In this document: piece after piece, positions 29,984-42,010 of the stretch | Layout: the number at the start of each line of letters is the position of its first letter | How positions within the stretch are numbered: the stretch's first letter is position 1 | Assembly (NCBI GenBank): GCA_001970955.1 | Contig: MPUH01000066.1 | Span: forward strand, 1 to 64,000 | DNA: 64,000 nucleotides | Reading direction: 5' to 3' | DNA from: Stentor coeruleus | Taxonomy: Eukaryota > Ciliophora > Heterotrichea > Heterotrichida > Stentoridae | The notes under the pieces: generated by a model | The model's input: only the letters and a program-made list of their open reading frames with translations | Database searches by the model: none | Told to the model about the DNA's origin: nothing | Made by a program: the position numbers and the translations under genes

Positions 29984-31074
29984 TAAGTTAATAATTCTAA
30001 CAAAAACTACTGTAAGCCAATTAATTTTAAAGTATTTAGGGGGATAGATGGATTCTATAACACGTAAAAATATTTTTTGCTCTTAATATTCGCCACTACC
30101 TGAAAGACATTATTACCACTAAACACTGTCATAAAATTTATTTGATTTAACTCGAATTATCAAATACACATGTAGTGCTATTATGATAAAAATCACAAAA
30201 ACAGCTAGAATATATCTATAATTATAAAACAGATTCTAACTTTTAGTATCAGTATGATAAAAAATATAATAAGTACCCATACTCAATCAACACGATGCCC
30301 TATTTAATATTTGCCCTTACAAACTTAACCTCATAAATTTTAACTTCAAAAATTAATCTCAGATTTTCTATTTTCTTCAAATAAAGTATTACAGATTAGT
30401 TGCTTAAAATTGTCAATAATTTCTTAATAATTATATAATACAAAACTTTATATATTTATATGTTAATATCAAAGTTAATATTTAAGTATTGATATGGTTA
30501 TAAACTAATAAATCAATATTTACTTTATGAAATTGAAAATTACAACAAAATTATAGGATTTACAAACAAATAATAAAAATTAGTATAAAAGTGATAAAAA
30601 CTGATGGACTGGCAGGTGTTATTCCCACTTCCTAAAAGTAATAAATTCAATATAGCCTTAACAATAGAAATAATCATCTTCTCTATTCCTAAATCCTAAA
30701 ATCCTTCAATACAATTTTATCTTTAAATTTACCACTTATAAAAGAACTTTTCTATTTCACACTTCTTCTATTTTTTATTTCAACATCAGAAATGTATTAT
30801 ATATCAAATACTTACTCTTATTATATATTATCTTATTTTCCACTATAACTTCTTTATACTTCAGACTTTATATTTCATATAATATTTTCAACACCTTATC
30901 TTCTCCTATAAATACTCCAAAAATCCAAAAAAACTCCTCATATCAATAAAAAAAACCAACTTAATAACAAAAACACAAGTTTAAATAAAATTATATCAAA
31001 GTTAAAAAAACCCATAAACTATATTTATTACGTATTCTCTTATTTTATCACTGAATAGATTTTACCAATTACAA
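29984..31074. other. Divergent spacer, no gene seen
   Basis: The left part is mixed in composition. From about 30620 to 31074 it is C-rich and G-poor, the usual 5' flank of a plus-strand gene. No reading frame or RNA gene is supported. Confidence 0.6.
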
Positions 31075-31941
31075 ATGGATAGGATTATTACAATATCCGG
31101 GTTCGCGGTATTTTATTCCCTAGTTTCAATAGCTAATATCATCATAAACACTCCTCCTCAAGATCTCTCCAGAAGGAAAAAGTGGGACTTTCTAGGCCAA
31201 CACGTATCACTTATCCATGCAGTTCTGGCAGCGATCATCTCTTTTTGTGTTTATATATTAGAAGGGGGAATCCGCTATAATACCCCAACAAATTTCTATC
31301 ACATAATAGTCCTTGGTGTAATATATATTTAGCACTCACTTGGGTACTTTTTATATGATATGATTTATGCCGAACTTTTCAAGCTTCATGATTGGGCAAT
31401 GAGAACCCATCATACTTGCGTTTTAATCGGTGGAACTATTTTATATCTTGCCCCAACAGGTGGTTCCCCAGCAACAAGTATTTTATAAACAGTGTGCATT
31501 TTAATAACAGAAGGTGTAAATTCTTTTATGATGCTAAGGAAAATTTTAAGAGCTAAAAAATTACAAAATACAAAAGCGTATGAAATTATTGAAATAACCT
31601 TTGCTGGATCTTTTGTTTTTTTAAGGTCAATTATGTGCACTTGGCTTAATTATAATATTTGGGTTTCAACATTTCCCCTTATTTCTAAATTGACGATTTC
31701 CATAACTTATGGTGTTGGGCTTATTTGGGTTAATGTTATTGTAGGAATCGCTGTTGAAAGACTTCCCCCGTATTCACCAGTTAAGGAAGCTATACAGAGA
31801 GGTTTGCAGTTTATTAATAAGAACCAGATGAGCTTTGCTGTAGGGGTTTTTGTCTGGGCAGTGATTATTCCTTATTATGTGACGCAGTTCTTACATTTCG
31901 GCTTTAAGAATTTAGTTATAGGAGGATTTATAGTTTTTTAA
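31075..31941 (+). CDS. TLC-domain multi-pass membrane protein (two 15-nt introns)
   Basis: Exons 31075-31317, 31333-31477 and 31493-31941 join across GTAATATATATTTAG and GTATTTTATAAACAG to give 278 residues. Unspliced, each intron puts a stop in frame. The product has about seven hydrophobic segments. The segment after intron 1 (SLGYFLYDMIYAELFKLHDW) followed by MRTHHTC matches the TLC (TRAM-LAG1-CLN8) signature, with the paired His on the lumenal side of the second conserved helix. It most resembles the TLCD/TMEM56 group rather than ceramide synthases, since no Hox-like domain is present. TLC proteins act in ER or plasma-membrane lipid handling (family knowledge). The lipid involved is unknown. 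A G-rich 3' flank follows. Confidence 0.85.
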
Positions 31942-33129
31942 GAAAATCTTTGATATGGTTTTTAGAAATTAGATATGAGGATTTTTTATGTGAATTTTAA
32001 GGTTTTGGGATATGGTAATTGGATGATGAGGGGTTTTTTTTATGTTGTGAGAGGTTTTTTTTAATGGTGGGGATATTGGAGTTTGTGAATTTTTTTTTGT
32101 AGTGTAAGTTAATATAAATGGAAAATACCTTAGAAATTAGACGGGTTTTGGATAATTTATGATAGGAAACTTTTGATGTATTAGAAAGATATTTTATGAT
32201 TTTTGTGTTTAATTTTTAAGAGAGTTGTATAAGGTTGATATTGGAAATTTTAAGTATTTAGGGATACTTAAGAAGGTACAGAGGAGATTATAAGATTGTG
32301 ATGTTAAAGGTTATGGGTGAAAAGAGTTTTATGTAAAATAAAATCTTGAGTTTAAGAAAATAGTTATGTGTGTGAGTATATAGACTAGTGTGTAAGAAAA
32401 AAAGTAGGGGAAAAGAATAAATAGAATTGATATGATAATTGATGATAATAATTTTTAGAAGATTTTGGATAAGAAGAAAATAATGTAGGGGGGTAGTAGG
32501 AAGTCAGACAAAAAGATGGAATGGGTTATATGTAAAAATAATAGGACTTAAAGTAATAGAGTTTAGCTTTGGAATATCATATAATATAACATAAAAAGTT
32601 AATCATTATAACTATTAGGGATTAGGGAATGATTAGATTACTAAAAAAGATCATAGTATAGACATAAAATATAAGAATATATGAAATTAAATATGTAATA
32701 TCACTATAAAAACAACAGCTGAACTTAAGAAAACTATTGAATATACAATAAAACAGAGCCTGAGTAAGACTGAAAAGTTCTTGAGTTAAAGATCACAATA
32801 AATCTCAAATAAAAAATCACAGTGTATAAGAAAACTCTATAAACCAAATATATAATATTTACTAAAATCGCAAGAAGATATTAACACTAATTTTAAAATT
32901 ACAAAAGCCTAAATAAAGATTTTTTTTATAATAATCATGTATTTTACAACAACCTACTAAGCAAACTTAAATCATTTCACTAAACCCTTAACCGTTTCCT
33001 CTACATCCTATGAGCATCCACTACAAATAAACCCTAAAAAAACTCACTTTCCAAGCCCAGCCCAAGAATAGCACCTACCATTAACACCCTAACACCCATA
33101 TAAACTCAAATAAGAATACATTCATAATA
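31942..33129. other. Spacer with strong skew, no gene seen
   Basis: 31942-32560 is G/T-rich with very little C. From about 32930 to 33129 it is C/A-rich with little G. No gene is supported on either strand. Confidence 0.65.
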
Positions 33130-34617
33130 ATGGTAAACATTGAAAAAATCAAAAAAATTCATAAAGAAATCACTCAAACTCATCAAGACCTCATCAAAAC
33201 CCTAGACTCCGCCGAGCTCGAGATTCTTCCCGTACTTTTTACATAGGAAAAATCCTCCAAAATCGCCATCGACATTTCCTTATTCGAAGACATAACAAAC
33301 CTAGCATCTAAACTTTACGACAAAGATCAAATTTTAGCATCTCATTTAAAACAAGCCCATAGTTACAAAAATATCAAATATGAAATCCAATCTTTACGTC
33401 GACAAATGATCAACATGCGTCGTCTTGTCTTAGAAAACACTCGGCATATACAAAAAGACATAAAAAAAATCTCACTAATCTTATCTGAATACAAGCAAAG
33501 ATGTCGATCAAGTTTTATAGAATTCCTTAAAAACTTAGAAGTTGATTTGAGAAAAACTTTAAAACCTTTAGTTCCAAGCGATGTTTTACAAGAACAAATA
33601 AATTTTAGACCAATTGCTTCAGATCCAGATTTACTTAGTTCTATGGGATCTGCGAATAATGATTTAAGTGGTTTACCTTGTGAAAATACTGTTGATAGAT
33701 TGAATAATCATATACAATTGTTAGTAAATACATTAGAAGATGTGGCTAAAAGTTTGATTAATATTACACAAAATACGTATAGAAGTTATTATGAGCTTGT
33801 TGACCCTAATTTACTTTATTCAGAACCCCCTTCACCTTTAGCTGCACCTTTACCTGAGTATTTTAGTTATGATATTGGCAATAACTCTGAAGAAAATAGG
33901 AAAAAAGGGAGTATATCCTTGACAGCAAAAGCTAAAGAAAGGCTTATTCAGAAGTTTTTAGCAATACAAAAATCAAATGGGACTAAATCTCCATTGACTT
34001 CTAGGAAAATACAAGAAAAACTTGAGAAAATGTTAACTGGGAATGTTAAGGAAACTGATTTGTTAGAATTTTTTATAGAAGAAGGTATACCTGTTAGTGA
34101 AAGAGAAAAACTTGTATATGAAGTTATACATTCAGAGAGATCTGGAGGAAGAGATGTTTCATTAGAAGATATTATTGATGTATATGATAAGAGATCTAAT
34201 GGGAAAAAAGATCAGAAAAAAGAACAAAATGAATATCAAAAAGAACATAAAGACCAGAAAGATAGAAATATTAAAGATCAGAAAAAACAAGCTGATAAAG
34301 TCCCTGTTACAATGTATACTGAAGCTTCAGAAATAGATGAGGAGGATGAAGATTTGGGTTTGTTGAGTCTTGAAACTTTTATTGAGGAAAAAGAAAAGTT
34401 ATCAAGAAATCATAGTAAACCTAATCTTATGAAAAATGATATTCCCCCATTACAGCTTAAAACAGAACCTTCAGAAAAACCTAGGGTTAGTATTGAAAAT
34501 AAAGATCAAATGGGTAGACCTAGAGCTTCTACTCCTGGGAAAGGGAAAAAGGTTATGAAAAATCCGAAGAGGATTAAGACTCCTGTTATTGTGAAAAAAC
34601 ATAATAAACATAAATAG
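33130..34617 (+). CDS. Unrecognised helical protein (one 15-nt intron near the start)
   Basis: The true start is ATG 33130. Exon 1 (33130-33231, 34 codons) joins exon 2 (33247-34617) across GTACTTTTTACATAG, giving 490 residues. Without this splice the gene would appear to begin internally at 33406. Residues 1-200 are helical with heptads (LRRQMINMRRLVLENTRHIQ), a Pro-rich patch follows (SEPPSPLAAPLPEYF), and residues about 260-340 contain a region that may be a short helical domain (LTSRKIQEKLEKMLTGN..LLEFFIEEGIP). The last 150 residues are Lys/Asp/Glu/Gln-rich and disordered, with a basic end (KKHNKHK). I recognise no family; a nuclear or cytoskeletal role would be a guess. Confidence 0.8.
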
Positions 34618-35058
34618 ATTGATTTTTTATTGATATTTCATGTTGGGATATATGATTTTAAGGTATTATTGGGTTGGAAGATTTTAGGATTTGTTGAATT
34701 ATATGGGTTTTTTTGAGATTATGATTTTTTTTGTGGCTTGATTAGTTATGAGGTTTTTGATTTTTATTGGTTAAGTGTATGATTTATTGATTGAAAATGG
34801 TTTTTTTTGTTAGAGGAGTTAATTGAGGAAATATAATTTTTTTGAAGGATTTATTGTAGTAATGATATATTAGTGTTGCTATTAGTTAGGAATTATTGCT
34901 TGAGTATTGACCAGCCCTATCCTTCCTAAAACCCACAACAAACATTTTTCATTCCCTACCAAAACCTATCAAAAAAACCTTAACTTCCAATAAAAACCAC
35001 ATTCTCTCTATAAAAATCTTATCAAATCTTTAACCAATTTCTTTTAAACTTCCTAATA
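34618..35058. other. Spacer with abrupt G-to-C skew switch
   Basis: 34621-34860 holds 56 G and 2 C, and 34921-35040 holds 35 C and no G (hand count). The 39-nt element at 34880-34918 sits exactly between them. No gene is seen. Confidence 0.85.
34880..34918 (+). repeat. Dispersed 39-nt element, copy B
   Basis: It begins TATTAGTTAGGAATTATTGC and ends GACCAGCCCT, 36 of 39 identical to copy A. TTAGGAA near its start can pair with TTCCTAA just beyond its end (34922-34928), so a hairpin is possible. In copy A the equivalent pairing is shorter (ATTAG with CTAAT). Confidence 0.75.
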
Positions 35059-35685
35059 ATGCTATTTAATAATGTTGAACGACTAAGAGAAAAGCTCAAA
35101 TCAGATTACCCGATTTTCCAAAAACTAGATAAAAAAGACGGTTTTCGTAACACTTCAGTCAAACTAGGTAAAACTTATGAATCGCCTGTAAGGCCAACAT
35201 TTTCATTAGACGAAGTGATTTCAATGGCAAAAAATTCAAGTAAGTTCGTTCGGATGAAAGATATGGAGTTCCCAGTTTCACCAAGAAATTCCCGGTCAAT
35301 CGAGATTAAAGCTCAGCAGTTTGAAGTTGTAACAAGCCTTGACTGTTTTTTAAAGCATATCTCAACGAAATCATATGAAAAATATATAGCAGAAAATGTT
35401 CTTGGGTTTAAAAAAACGATAATTAAAACAGTTAAATTCCCTGAAGTGAAGTCTAAAGCTGAAAGGAAATCTTTGGATATAAGTTTGAATTCTGATAATC
35501 TAGAATTATTAGGACAGAAGGAAAAAAGAGCTGAAAATCCTAGTTTAGGGAAGAAGAATTTATTGACGATAAACAGGAAGATTGATAGGAATATTAAACG
35601 TTGGTGTATTAATGAAGCTAAAAAGTCTGATCTTGATAGTCAGTTGATTGATTATCATACTTTTAAGTTTAAAGGAAATGCTTAG
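35059..35685 (+). CDS. Unrecognised basic protein, 208 aa
   Basis: Intronless gene ending in TAG. The protein is Lys/Ser-rich and mostly hydrophilic. An N-terminal helical stretch (NNVERLREKLKSDYPIFQKL) is followed by a proline-containing segment with FSLDEVISMAKNSSKF, and the C-terminal third is basic (NRKIDRNIKRWCINEAKK). There is no signal peptide, membrane helix or known motif. The start is supported by the sharp change from a G-free upstream flank to ordinary composition at the ATG. Confidence 0.7.
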   Translation: MLFNNVERLREKLKSDYPIFQKLDKKDGFRNTSVKLGKTYESPVRPTFSLDEVISMAKNSSKFVRMKDMEFPVSPRNSRSIEIKAQQFEVVTSLDCFLKHISTKSYEKYIAENVLGFKKTIIKTVKFPEVKSKAERKSLDISLNSDNLELLGQKEKRAENPSLGKKNLLTINRKIDRNIKRWCINEAKKSDLDSQLIDYHTFKFKGNA

Positions 35686-36319
35686 TTTTGTATATAAGAT
35701 AAAGTCTTTAATTATGATGTTTAGGGTTATTGTATTTTTAAAAGGCTTAAAAGGTATTTTTATGAGGATTTCAAGGTTTTGAAAGATTTTGCAATATGGA
35801 AGATTTTATGTTTAGGATATACACAATTTTTCCCTTAAGAGATAAAGACTGAAATGATATCAGAATAAGAACCAAATAAAAAAAACACAATTTTTCAATA
35901 CAATAAAGTCTTGTTTATAATAAAAAGAGGTAATATCATATGATATAAAAAATAAAAACTTTTATATAACTAATTCAATTCCAGCATACAGAAACAAATG
36001 CATTCGGCAATCATATCTCATAATCCGAAACGCTTCCATAGTTGTTTATAATTATATATAAATACCTAAACTATTATCTTAAAACTAAATCTTAACATAA
36101 TTATTATAATATTTATATCAAACTCTAATACCCAATATATCAAAATATATAAATTTCCTACATATATTCAAAAAAAACCCCACAAAAATCAGCTGAAAAT
36201 AAAACCCTAGCCTCATCAGGCACTTTTAATCTCCCTCACAATAAAAGCTTGAATATTTTCCTCAAAGCATTTCATTAATTCAAAAATAACTCATTCATGG
36301 CTATAATAAAACTAATCTA
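35686..36319. other. Spacer, no gene seen
   Basis: A G/T-rich start (to about 35820) gives way to A/C-rich sequence before the next ATG. No gene is supported. Confidence 0.6.
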
Positions 36320-36880
36320 ATGGGTTGCTGTACAATGCGCTCAGTAAAAACAAACAATACCATAACTGGATCTGCAACAATCAGCAAAAGGTCGAAATCG
36401 CTTATCTGTACCCGAGAACAACTTCTTACCCAGCTTTATGACCTGCACAATCTAAACCTTATCTGCAACAATGAACTAGAAAATTGCATTATAAAACATA
36501 TAAAAGACCAAGCAATAATCTTAAAAGAAAAACGTGCTGCTATTCGTATTAAACTCAAAGAATTACAAATTTTAATAGGAAAACTTGATACATGTCTAGA
36601 ATCAGATCCAATTAATATAGAAGAAAAAAAACTTTTAGATGAACAGGCTAAAAAGTTTTTAGCAAGTGTTAAAAATAGTTTGATTTTTGACCGTGACATG
36701 AACTTGTCAACAAAAAATGATAAGTATTTAGAAAACTTGAAAAAAGACTTGTTGAGTTATAATATAAATGAAAAACAGATTGAAATTGAAGTTGAGCATG
36801 ATTTCCAAATACAGGAAACCCAAGCGAAAGAAGGGACTTTTGTCCGCCGTAAATACAAAAAATCTCGGTCGCTAACTTGA
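36320..36880 (+). CDS. Unrecognised coiled-coil protein with MGCC acylation-type N-terminus
   Basis: Protein of 186 residues starting MGCCTMRSVKTN. Gly2 followed by two cysteines is the arrangement used for N-myristoylation plus palmitoylation (as in several membrane-tethered signalling proteins), although position 6 is Met rather than the preferred Ser/Thr. Residues 32-115 are helical and probably coiled coil; the C-terminus is basic (RRKYKKSRSLT). Size and layout recall small Snf7/CHMP6-like proteins (CHMP6 is myristoylated), but the charge pattern is not convincing, so I leave it unnamed. The gene ends in TGA. It is convergent with the importin gene. Confidence 0.7.
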   Translation: MGCCTMRSVKTNNTITGSATISKRSKSLICTREQLLTQLYDLHNLNLICNNELENCIIKHIKDQAIILKEKRAAIRIKLKELQILIGKLDTCLESDPINIEEKKLLDEQAKKFLASVKNSLIFDRDMNLSTKNDKYLENLKKDLLSYNINEKQIEIEVEHDFQIQETQAKEGTFVRRKYKKSRSLT

Positions 36881-37599
36881 TTGAGTAATTTTATATTTAC
36901 AGTAATATTTAAGTTATAGTATTTATGGAAATAGGGTTTTCAAAGGATTGTGAAAATTTTTGATGAAGTTTAGGTATTTTAGTTAGGATAAAAAGACGGC
37001 TTTTGGATTGTGTTGTGTATGATGAAGGATTTATGAATAAACTGATTTTTTATGATTTTTGGTTTGGAAATTGACTTTTTTTATATGAATTGGTTGTTGT
37101 TGTTGTTAGAAAAAAATATGATTTTATAGGATGGGTTGGGTTTAAAAAGTATGATTAGGGTTGGGACTTGGTTTAGGATATGCTGATGAGTGAATTAAAA
37201 GAAATTAAGGGAAATCAGGAGATGAAACCTTGGTTTTAGACTAAAGGATTTTTGTGTACAAGGAGAAATTTTAGTTTATTGGGTTTTTAAAATCTGTTAT
37301 GATTTTTGTATAGGATTCTTTAAGTTCAGCAAGTCTTATGATAATCGGTATCTTAATGCATTTTATATCTATAAACAAAATCCTAAACTTTCTCACTATA
37401 TTTATATCTATTATTACATATATCTCTAACTATACAACATCATAAAAACTCTAAATTTCTAGTTTTCACATAATATTTTCAGATTAAAATTCCCTAAAAG
37501 CCTCATCCTCAGCATATTTTGACCAAACCCAAATTCCTCAAAAAAATCTTGCAAAAATCCAAATGTAAATCTATTTTTCTAATAATTTATGCTAATTGA
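36881..37599. other. Convergent spacer, no gene seen
   Basis: 36881-37300 is G/T-rich and 37340-37599 is C-rich on the plus strand. Each is the G-rich 3' flank of its own gene on that gene's coding strand. No gene is visible. Confidence 0.65.
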
Positions 37600-40500
37600 T
37601 TAATTAATTAATTGCTGAAGTAAGGCCATACCATTTGCATCAAGGACCTCTTCAGTCTTAGTCAAATTCACCAACTCAGTCAATACAGTCTGTGTGCGTG
37701 GGAAAGTTTTGACCTTATCAATGTTCTGTAAAAACATCAAATGAACACACTGGGCTTCATCAAGCTCAGCTTTAATAGGTAAACAATTAACCCATTCTTC
37801 AAGTAAACTAGCATTATGATAAAGGGCAAGTTTTCCAAGTGCACCAACAGCACAATCAGTAGCTATGGTATAAGTATCATTTCTAGCCTTAGGATCAGTT
37901 AAAACAGTTTTTATGTTGTTTAAAGCTTGGGCTAAGAATGGACTGAAAGTTGTACTGTCAACTACTTGAGCACAGACACCAATGCCGAAGACTGCTGATT
38001 GTCTTATATCAGCATTTTTATGAGTTGAGAACTTAAGCATCTGTTCCAATATCGGACTTGAGTTCCCAGCCCACATAAGATCTTGTGTGTTTTCCACATA
38101 GTCATCAAAAATACATATAGCCGACAATATTTCTCCATCAGTAGCTCCTTCCTTAAAGAACACTTCTCCATACAAAGTTTTGAAATATTGAAGGAATGTT
38201 CCTTGAAACTCCTTCTTAAATCCTTTCAACAACATTCCAACAACTTCCATCACACCAGACAGTATTTTTTCATCAATTTCATTTTCTTCTTTTATAGCAT
38301 CAATTTCATCAGCATATAAATCTGGATCAGAAAACCCTTTAAGTTCTTCTTTACGTTGAGCTTTTCTATCAAAAACGTATTTGACATGAGTTGATGTAGA
38401 TACAGCGATTTCATTTGCTGCTGCTAATCCAATAACAGCTTTGTTTGTAGTATGTTCTAAACATGCTTGTAAGCTTTTTAAAGCTCTTTTAATATCTGCT
38501 GGGGAGGATTTTGGAGAAGATAAGGTTTGGACAAAGACTGGGGTGAGGGTTCTAAGTACAGATTCAGCAGAGTCACCAGAAAGGGTTAAGAAAATAGCGA
38601 CTACAGTTTTCATACTGTATTTTCTGATATCTCCATTATAGAGGTAGTTGAAAAGTGGAGTCAATACATTCAATGTAGATAATGCCCAAGGGGCAAAAGC
38701 ATCTTTCAAACTTGAAACTAAATCAAACAATATCCTACAAGCTTTAATCTTATGTTGTAAAACCGTTGTATTCACAGCAATCTGTTTATCCCCTTGTCCC
38801 TTAAGATTCAAACTAACTGAATTCATCCCACTTGGTAATTCAATCCCAGCATCAATAAACGCCATATCAACTTCAGCAGCAGCTTTAGTCAANGTTGTAA
38901 AACCGTTGTATTCACAGCAATCTGTTTATCCCCTTGTCCCTTAAGATTCAAACTAACCGAATTCATCCCACTTGGTAATTCAATCCCAGCATCAATAAAC
39001 GCCATATCAACTTCAGCAGCAGCTTTAGTCAGCAAATCAGGCATAAAAACTTCCATATAAGGAATAAATTCATTCTTCATACAATCTGAAAACTGTGAAA
39101 CTATTTCATTTATAGCCAAAGCTGTAGGATCATCAGAATCTAAAGTCCCTTTTAAAGTTATAAGCCCATTCATAACCCCTTTAACATCATCTAAATATCC
39201 TCCTGGATTTTCACTTATACTTTCAACACAATGTCCCATACATCTTATACAATTAGCTCTAACTTCATGTTGTTCAGGTGTTGTAAAAGTCATAGTGACC
39301 ATAGATTTCAAAACAGGCATAAATTCATTATAATAAGGGGCAAATTCATCTTCCATAGCAGTTGCTGTAACAGAAATAGCTCCTAAGGTTTCATTCATAA
39401 GTTTATATGATGAAGTTTTTTGTAGTAACCCAGCGAGGATTTTCAAAGTATTTGCCGCATATGTACTGACTGGAGTAGTTTCAGAATCATCATCAGTAAG
39501 TACTCCACGTGTAAAGTTCACTAAAGCTGATACTGCTTGAGTTTGTGCCTTGATATTTGTTGCTGTAGCCATAATATTCAATAATGCTGGAACGATAATC
39601 CCATGATACTCTGTTTGGATTTTAGGTTCGAATTCTGAGCATAAAAGCCCTAAAGTTGTGCAAAATGCCCATTGAAGTCTAGGATTAGGCGAATTGGCAA
39701 ATGGCATTATCATAGCTAACAACTCAGCTAAATTCTCATTAAATTTATCATGACATCCTTCAGCTATAAACCCTACAGTTAACAAAGCTGTATGTTGTTT
39801 AGCCCAATCTTGATCTTTTAAGAACATAGGTATTGTTTGTAAATAAAAAGGTAAAACTTGAGGAGCTTCAAGGAATTTAGAAGACTTACTTAATAAGTCT
39901 TTTCCTAAACTATAAGGATCATTATTAGTAACAGATAAATCAGTTTCATCTTTAGTCCATTCATCAAGTTCTTCTTTAAAATCGATTTCATAAGTCAAAT
40001 TCATCGCGGCTTGACATATTTCAACAACCACAGCATTATCTTTTTTAACCATTCCTGGTGCTCTTTGAACTAAAGTTACTAAAACTTCAACAGCTGCACT
40101 TCTTGTATCTGAGTCAATTTGTGCATTAGCTATTGTTGTTAAAGCTTTTGTAAACATACCTATAACATCTTTCCAAAAACGTGGGTAAACTTCAGTTAAA
40201 TCAGCTATACTAGTAAGTGTTGATTTAAGTTTTTCACCTGTTGTTGTATTTACAAGTGCTTCGATTAAAGTTTTAGCTAAAGGTTCATAAGTCATAACTT
40301 TATTCTCTTCTTTAAGCCCAGAAAGTAATGAAGCTAATGTATTAACAGCACTAAGTACAGTTTCTCTATTACTATCAGCAAAAAAAGTTGTGAGTAATTG
40401 GACAACTTCATTTGAACTCTGTTCCATAAGTGCAAGAAGTTTAGGGAACTCTACAGCAATTTCTAATAAATAAAGGGTTAGTTCTTTAAGTTCAGACATC

Positions 40501-40880
40501 CCTCCCCAAGTTACGCAAAGTTTGAAAAACTCACCAGCCCATTCACCAGTGCTGGCAATATTAGCTAAAATATCCCCTATTTTCTTAAGAAAAGATAATG
40601 TTCTTGTGTTAGTGACTAAACTTACTAATGATCCTGTTAGTGTAGCTTTTGTTGAAGGGTCGAAATTAGCGAAATATTCAGTATCGAGGATTTTCTTACG
40701 GAATAACACTGCGGATAAAGAGGAAATAGCATCATCAGTTGAGGCCATAGCTGATATGAATTGTTGAGCTACGGTTATTGGGGAAGATGTTAGGAGCTCG
40801 GTAAGTCGAGTTTCTGCTTCAGTCCTTGTGGTTTTGTCTGGGTTTAGAACCCCTGCTAGTAAGGTTGTAAAGTCAGACAT
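37600..40880 (-). CDS. IPO5: Importin-5 / karyopherin beta-3 (split by an assembly duplication)
   Basis: The gene appears as two frames (start at 40880, stop at 37600) because 38754-38891 duplicates 38894-39031 around an N at 38893. Removing one copy and the N (140 nt) leaves 3141 nt, exactly 1047 codons, a normal importin-5 length. The N-terminus (TTLLAGVLNPDKTTRTEAET) is the importin-beta first HEAT pair. The middle has AKQHTALLTVGFIAEGCHDK and PRLQWAFCTTLGLLCSEFEP, which match importin-5 HEAT repeats, followed by DEFAPYYNEFMPVLKSMV. An acidic loop (about residues 310-330) precedes these. Importin-5 carries ribosomal proteins, histones and other cargo into the nucleus with RanGTP release (family knowledge). 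The two copies of the duplicated segment differ by one C/T. Confidence 0.92.
38754..39031. repeat. 138-nt duplication flanking a single N inside importin-5
   Basis: 38754-38891 and 38894-39031 are identical apart from one C/T difference near 38817/38957. The N at 38893 joins them. Translation across the collapsed sequence is continuous, so this is an assembly join rather than a gene duplication. Confidence 0.9.
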
Positions 40881-41725
40881 TGCCGCGATTTTTATAAGGA
40901 AATATGGTTTAGAGGGAAATTTACTTTTTTGGGGGATGAGTTGGATTGGTATAAAAAAACTTTAGAATAATAGTATTGAAGGTATGCAATTGATTAACAC
41001 TGTGTATGAGAATTTAGAGAAAAAGTAAGGAAGTTTATGGATTTTTTTAGGATATAGTGGAGAATAGAAGAGGAATTGGAATGTGAGGATTTTATTGAGG
41101 GTAGAGAAGAAGATAGAAGAAAATGTTTAGAGAGATTATATTGCGTGATTAGGATTTGGGATTTTGTAAGAGTAATGCTTTTTTTGTATGAAGGATTTTT
41201 GGAGTTTTGATATAGGATTTACAATAACCTTCATAAAAAACCTAAACCATAATTAATAGAAAAAATATTATAAAATTGGAGTTGATCATGTAATGTTGTT
41301 TTTCCTGTCTTGTTATAGGATGCATTCTTAATATTATTATATAAAATGGACTGGGAATATTTTTATGTAATCAGGTGTTATAAACAATCTGAGATTTCAA
41401 TAGGTAAAGTATATAGGCAGTTTGATTGAAAGTATGTGATTTTTTATAGGTTGTGTTTTTTTTTGAGGATTTGATGAATGAAATTAAAGAAAATAAAAGG
41501 AAATGCTTAGTTTATGCAGTCTTGGGGATATCAAATGATTATTATTGCTATAAGTGGGATCTTTAGAAAAAGGTAGAGATAATTGTCTTAAAATCATCAA
41601 ATCTTGATACAGCGAAAAAAAATATGCTTTATATATAGAAGAAATTTGGGTTTAAAAAAAAAAATTAGGATAAAAATAAGCATATTTCATTTATGAGAGG
41701 TATTTTAATTAGACCTAGCTAGAAT
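40881..41725. other. Spacer, no gene seen
   Basis: 40881-41215 is markedly G-rich on the plus strand (the 5' flank of the minus-strand importin gene). The rest is mixed AT-rich sequence downstream of SmE. No gene is supported. Confidence 0.6.
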
Positions 41726-42010
41726 TTACGATGTTTTAACAAGTGCCAAATTATCTCCTTTCAAGAGAATCCGTCCAATAGGCTTTTTGCCTGGCCTTTT
41801 TGTTGAGAACTCATATGCGTCTTCAAGAACAAGGTTCATATATTCATCAAAACCTATAATTTTCCCTTCAATCCTCAGCTCGGTGTTCTCGTAAAGCCAG
41901 ATTTCAACACGAGAGCCACTTCTTAAGAAAGAAAATAGTAAAGTCTAAGTAAATCTTACAAGAGGTTTGGTCATTGTCTGTACCCTTTTGCCTACTCTTG
42001 GGAATTCCAT
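41726..42010 (-). CDS. SNRPE: Small nuclear ribonucleoprotein E (SmE), one 15-nt intron
   Basis: On the minus strand, exon 1 (42010-41960, 17 codons) joins exon 2 (41944-41726) across GTAAGATTTACTTAG, giving 89 residues ending in TAA. The product carries the Sm1 signature (RSGSRVEIWLYENTELRIEG) and a family-specific core FDEYMNLVLEDA. Sm2 ends IGRILLKGDNLALV, which is diagnostic of the E paralogue. Length and motifs match SmE of other eukaryotes throughout. SmE is one of seven proteins forming the ring around the U-rich site of U1, U2, U4 and U5 snRNAs, so this is a core part of the spliceosome that removes these tiny introns. It is too short and intron-split to be found by simple frame scanning. 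Confidence 0.95.

Noticed and set aside
33040-33080. Possible further copies of the 39-nt element near 33.06 kb (minus) and 30.61 kb (plus)
   Set aside because: They share only a loose AGG..YTAT core of about a dozen bases with each other and with the element, which is too weak to call.
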